Shown one piece after another: positions 4,103 through 7,016 of a stretch of DNA of 7,016 bases. Position 1 is the first letter of the stretch; each line of letters starts with the position of its first letter. Source of the DNA: Perlabentimonas sp964554585 (GTDB taxonomy: Bacteria; Bacteroidota; Bacteroidia; Bacteroidales; Tenuifilaceae); contig CAZKPD010000131.1 of the NCBI GenBank assembly GCA_964554585.1, forward strand, positions 1 to 7,016. The letters are read 5' to 3'. The position numbers and the translations under genes are program-made. The notes under the pieces are model-generated. The model saw only the letters and a list, made by a program, of their open reading frames with translations, did not search any database and was not told the origin of the DNA.

Positions 4103-7016
4103 ATGAAGAACAATCTGTTTCAAAAGTTATCGGTTGTATGGGCAGTTGTTGTCATGCTGTTTATGGCACCTAACGGAATGGCCCAAAAGCAGAATCTGAT
4201 CTTTAATGATGCAGCAAAACCCAACACGGTTGAAGTTGTATCCGATGATCATAATGCTATTGTCTTAAAGTTTTCATTGAACCAAATGGACCTGCTAGAG
4301 GTTGAAACGGAAAGCTATGGTCAAATGCTTATCCCCTTTAGCGGCCAGGCTCCTCTTGTAATGGAAGAGGGAAGCCCGGAACTGATGTACTTGCAAGGGT
4401 CTGTAATTATTCCGAATCTTGGGTCCACAGAGGTGTTTGTGGAACTTGGTCAGTACGAGGAATTCCAGAATATGGATATTGCACCGTCAAAAGGGAATTT
4501 AACCCGAGACATTACCCCTTCTGCTGTGCCTTTTAAAAAGGGGGAGATTTACAATACCAATGATTTTTTTCCCGGAGAGTTGGCAAAACTTCGGGACCCA
4601 TACGTATTGCGCGATTATCGTGGTCAATCCGTAGAGGTTTATCCACTACAGTATAATCCGGTTACCAGAACCTTGAGAGTATATAAGGAGATAACCGTAA
4701 AAATAGTTCCCAATAACGAACCAGGGGTTAACGAACTCATTGATCAGCGAGCCAATAAAACCGTATCAGAGGAATTTCATAGTATCTATTCTCGCAATTT
4801 TTTAAACTATGCCTCCTCTGCAAAGTATACCCCCATCGAAGAGGATGGTCTATTGTTAGTGGTTGCTCATGCTAACTACCTTGACGCTGTTAAGCCTTTG
4901 GTAAATTGGAAAAATCAAAAGGGACAGCCCACCAAACTAATTAGCTATGCCGATGCCGGTGGTTCGGCCAATAACCTTAAGACCTATATAACTAACCAGT
5001 ATAACAGCGAAGAGGGTTTAACCTTTGTCCTACTCGTGGGTGATGGTCAGCATATTCCTCCCCTTTCAAAAACAGGAGATAGCGATGCTGCTTATGGGCA
5101 TATTGTAGGAACTGACTCCTATGCAGAGGCTTTTATTGGCCGTTTCTCTGCCGAAACCGTACAGCATGTTGAAGATCAAGTTTTAAAAACCATTACCTAT
5201 GAGCGTGACCTAACCTCTGCTGATAGTTGGACTAAGGTGGCCATGGGTATTGCCTCCAATGAAGGTGGTTCTGGTGGTGATAATGGCGAAAGTGATATCC
5301 AACACATGGATGTAATTAGAAACAAACTTCTTGACTACACCTATAGCGTTGTTCATAAGATTTATCAGGGACAATCTGGTGCAACAGCCGCAGCTGTTAC
5401 ACAAAACATCAATGATGGTGTTAGCTTTATAAACTACACCGGACACGGCAGCCAAACCACATGGGTAACTACCGGATTTGGTGTAAGCCATATGAGCAGC
5501 CTTACTAATGTTGGTAAGTACCCCTATATCATGGACGTGGCCTGTGTTAATGGAGATTTTAATAACAAGCATTGCTTTGCCGAAGGATTTGCTAGAGCAA
5601 CTACCAACGAAGGGCCAACGGGTTCCATCGGTATTTTTGCCTCAACGGTTAACCAATCTTGGGCTCCACCCATGAGAGCGCAGGATGAATTTACCGATAT
5701 TCTGGTGGAATCATACCAAAACAATATTAAGCGCACATATGGCGGTTTGGCCATTAATGCTTGTATGAAGATGAACGATGTGTATGGTACCAACGGAACC
5801 CAAATGACTAACACGTGGGTTATCTTTGGAGACCCCTCGTTTATGGTGCGTACGGATACTCCGGAACAAATGAGCGTTTCTCATAACCCTACCATGTTTT
5901 TAGGAACTATCTCTTTTAACATCTCATGTGACGTGGAAGGTGCTTTGGCTGCTATCTCGTATGTAAATGATGATAATGAAACAGTTCTTGTAGCTAAAGG
6001 AATTGTTCAAGATGGCAGTGTAACGATCGCTTTTGATGAGCCTATTGTTACACCAATGGATTTGACATTAACTGTTACAGCATACAACAAAGTAACCTAC
6101 GTGGGTGAAATATCTGCGGTTCCTGCCGATGAACCATATGTTGTTCTTAAGTCATACAGTCTTAGTACTACACCCGACTATGGTAAGAATGTTGGCATTA
6201 GCGTAGTACTTGAGAATATCTCTGAAGACCCTTATACCGCAAACTCTGTTGTTGCAACATTAAGTAGTGAAAACTCTTACGTTACCATTACCGATGCAAC
6301 CCAAACCGGAGGAAATATCACTCCTGGCAATGAAATTTCTTTAGAAAATGCCTTTACTATTAAGATTTCAGATAATGTACCCGACCAACATCCCATAGTA
6401 TTTACGGTTACTATTCAAGGGCAATATGGTGGAGAAACCTATAGTTGGGCACAGAATTTTAATATTAAAGCCAATGCACCTGTTTTGGTGTATGGCGAGA
6501 TTTCCGTAAATGACAGTGAATCTGGGAATAGTAATAATGTGTTGGATCCGGGTGAGTCTGGTATTCTTATTATTGAGCTTAGCAATAACGGACATGCTTC
6601 TATAAGTAATCTTAATACTACGCTTACCACAACCAGTAATATGCTGACCATTGTAAATGGCACATTCAATGTGGAATCACTGGGAGTTGGAGCTTCTGTT
6701 AATTTAGAGTATTCGGTATCAGCATCGAGCGAGTCCACTCCAGGTACTGTGGCTACCCTTAAAGTTAAAACCACGTCGGGAGGTTATATTGCCGAAGATC
6801 AAATACAATTTATTATTGGTTTTGTTCCTGAATACTGTGCGTCTGGAGCCACTTCTAATCAGTGGAGTGACCTTATCGGATTCACTTTTGGTCCGCTGGA
6901 GAACTTCACAGAGCCAGGGGGAACGTATGATGATTTTACCAACGATCCGGAGCTGGTACACGAGTTCATGGTAGGCTTCACCTATCCGGTGAGCGTTCAA
7001 CTAGGTAGCGTGGGAA
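4103..7016 (+). CDS. Arg-gingipain-like C25 cysteine protease precursor (3' partial)
   Basis: Predicted secreted cysteine endopeptidase cleaving after Arg; 971 codons are present with no stop. Residues 1-27 are a signal peptide ending GMA before Gln28. Residues 28-241 are a C25 propeptide (VLRDYRGQSVEVYPLQYNP at 168-186). The mature enzyme should start at Tyr242 (YTPIEEDG, against YTPVEE in RgpB). The catalytic domain spans about 242-585. His448 (NYTGHGSQTTW) and Cys481 (MDVACVNGDF) form the dyad, 33 residues apart as in RgpB (His211, Cys244). Glu387 and Asp398 (NEGGSGGDNGESDIQH) match RgpB Glu152 and Asp163. Trp520 and Met524 (NQSWAPPM) match Trp284 and Met288 of the S1 pocket. FGDPS is at 575-579, then an Ig-like domain (about 587-672), beta-sandwich segments with an LDPGE motif (814-818), and the start of a GEVED-like domain at Tyr911. 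The T9SS tail expected for this family would lie beyond the edge. PorU, also C25, is excluded by the Rgp-type motifs. An in-frame TAA at 4064-4066 with no intervening ATG fixes the start. It lies 95 bases after the S8 gene on the same strand, possibly in the same transcript. Confidence 0.94.
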   Translation, partial: MKNNLFQKLSVVWAVVVMLFMAPNGMAQKQNLIFNDAAKPNTVEVVSDDHNAIVLKFSLNQMDLLEVETESYGQMLIPFSGQAPLVMEEGSPELMYLQGSVIIPNLGSTEVFVELGQYEEFQNMDIAPSKGNLTRDITPSAVPFKKGEIYNTNDFFPGELAKLRDPYVLRDYRGQSVEVYPLQYNPVTRTLRVYKEITVKIVPNNEPGVNELIDQRANKTVSEEFHSIYSRNFLNYASSAKYTPIEEDGLLLVVAHANYLDAVKPLVNWKNQKGQPTKLISYADAGGSANNLKTYITNQYNSEEGLTFVLLVGDGQHIPPLSKTGDSDAAYGHIVGTDSYAEAFIGRFSAETVQHVEDQVLKTITYERDLTSADSWTKVAMGIASNEGGSGGDNGESDIQHMDVIRNKLLDYTYSVVHKIYQGQSGATAAAVTQNINDGVSFINYTGHGSQTTWVTTGFGVSHMSSLTNVGKYPYIMDVACVNGDFNNKHCFAEGFARATTNEGPTGSIGIFASTVNQSWAPPMRAQDEFTDILVESYQNNIKRTYGGLAINACMKMNDVYGTNGTQMTNTWVIFGDPSFMVRTDTPEQMSVSHNPTMFLGTISFNISCDVEGALAAISYVNDDNETVLVAKGIVQDGSVTIAFDEPIVTPMDLTLTVTAYNKVTYVGEISAVPADEPYVVLKSYSLSTTPDYGKNVGISVVLENISEDPYTANSVVATLSSENSYVTITDATQTGGNITPGNEISLENAFTIKISDNVPDQHPIVFTVTIQGQYGGETYSWAQNFNIKANAPVLVYGEISVNDSESGNSNNVLDPGESGILIIELSNNGHASISNLNTTLTTTSNMLTIVNGTFNVESLGVGASVNLEYSVSASSESTPGTVATLKVKTTSGGYIAEDQIQFIIGFVPEYCASGATSNQWSDLIGFTFGPLENFTEPGGTYDDFTNDPELVHEFMVGFTYPVSVQLGSVG

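Noticed and set aside
5210..5814. Open frames on the - strand of 96 and 120 codons across the C25 catalytic domain
   Set aside because: They lie wholly inside a well-supported + strand gene with conserved catalytic motifs and their translations show no recognisable domain. They are shadows of that gene.
6439..7000. Open frames on both strands (61 to 111 codons) near the right edge
   Set aside because: They overlap the uninterrupted C25 reading frame, which continues with beta-sandwich and GEVED-like sequence. There is no independent support for them.
4103..7016. The C25 protein as the T9SS sortase PorU
   Set aside because: PorU has a different sequence around its catalytic residues and, to my knowledge, lacks the Rgp-type propeptide. 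The propeptide, the YTPIEE junction and the S1 pocket all point to an Arg-gingipain-like enzyme.

Overview
The window is a stretch of a Bacteroidota (Bacteroidetes) chromosome. It carries three consecutive + strand genes for proteins that look secreted: the tail of one, a complete one, and the first 971 codons of another. The group is suggested by two C-terminal domains of the type IX secretion system (T9SS) sorting type, signal peptides with Gln right after the predicted cleavage site, an Arg-gingipain-like peptidase, a GEVED-type module, and start codons without a Shine-Dalgarno sequence. T9SS is confined to this phylum and close relatives. The sequence does not let me name a genus.

Layout. 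Bases 1-194 are the last 63 codons of a T9SS cargo whose main body lies outside the window. A near-perfect hairpin at 214-243 probably ends that transcript. Bases 345-4007 encode a 1220-residue subtilisin-family (S8) protease. In order it has a signal peptide, a prodomain, a catalytic domain with an intact Asp/His/Ser triad, an FN3-like domain, two copies of a jellyroll plus FN3-like unit, and a T9SS type A sorting domain. A 95-base gap without a convincing terminator leads to an Arg-gingipain-like C25 cysteine protease from 4103 that runs off the right edge. It has a signal peptide, a gingipain propeptide, a catalytic domain with the His/Cys dyad and the Rgp-type S1 pocket residues, an Ig-like domain, beta-sandwich modules and the start of a GEVED-like domain.

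How they fit together. The likely picture is a cluster of extracellular or surface-anchored T9SS cargo that includes two endopeptidases of different mechanism, serine and cysteine. Such pairs would suit protein degradation for nutrition or mutual zymogen processing. The adhesin-like modules suggest attachment to substrates or the cell surface. Co-transcription of the two proteases is possible but not shown. I see no tRNA, rRNA, CRISPR array, insertion sequence or phage feature, and no open reading frame on the - strand that I believe. The most notable points are the close match of the C25 enzyme to Arg-gingipains, the Lys rather than Arg at its predicted propeptide junction, and the internal duplication in the S8 protein.
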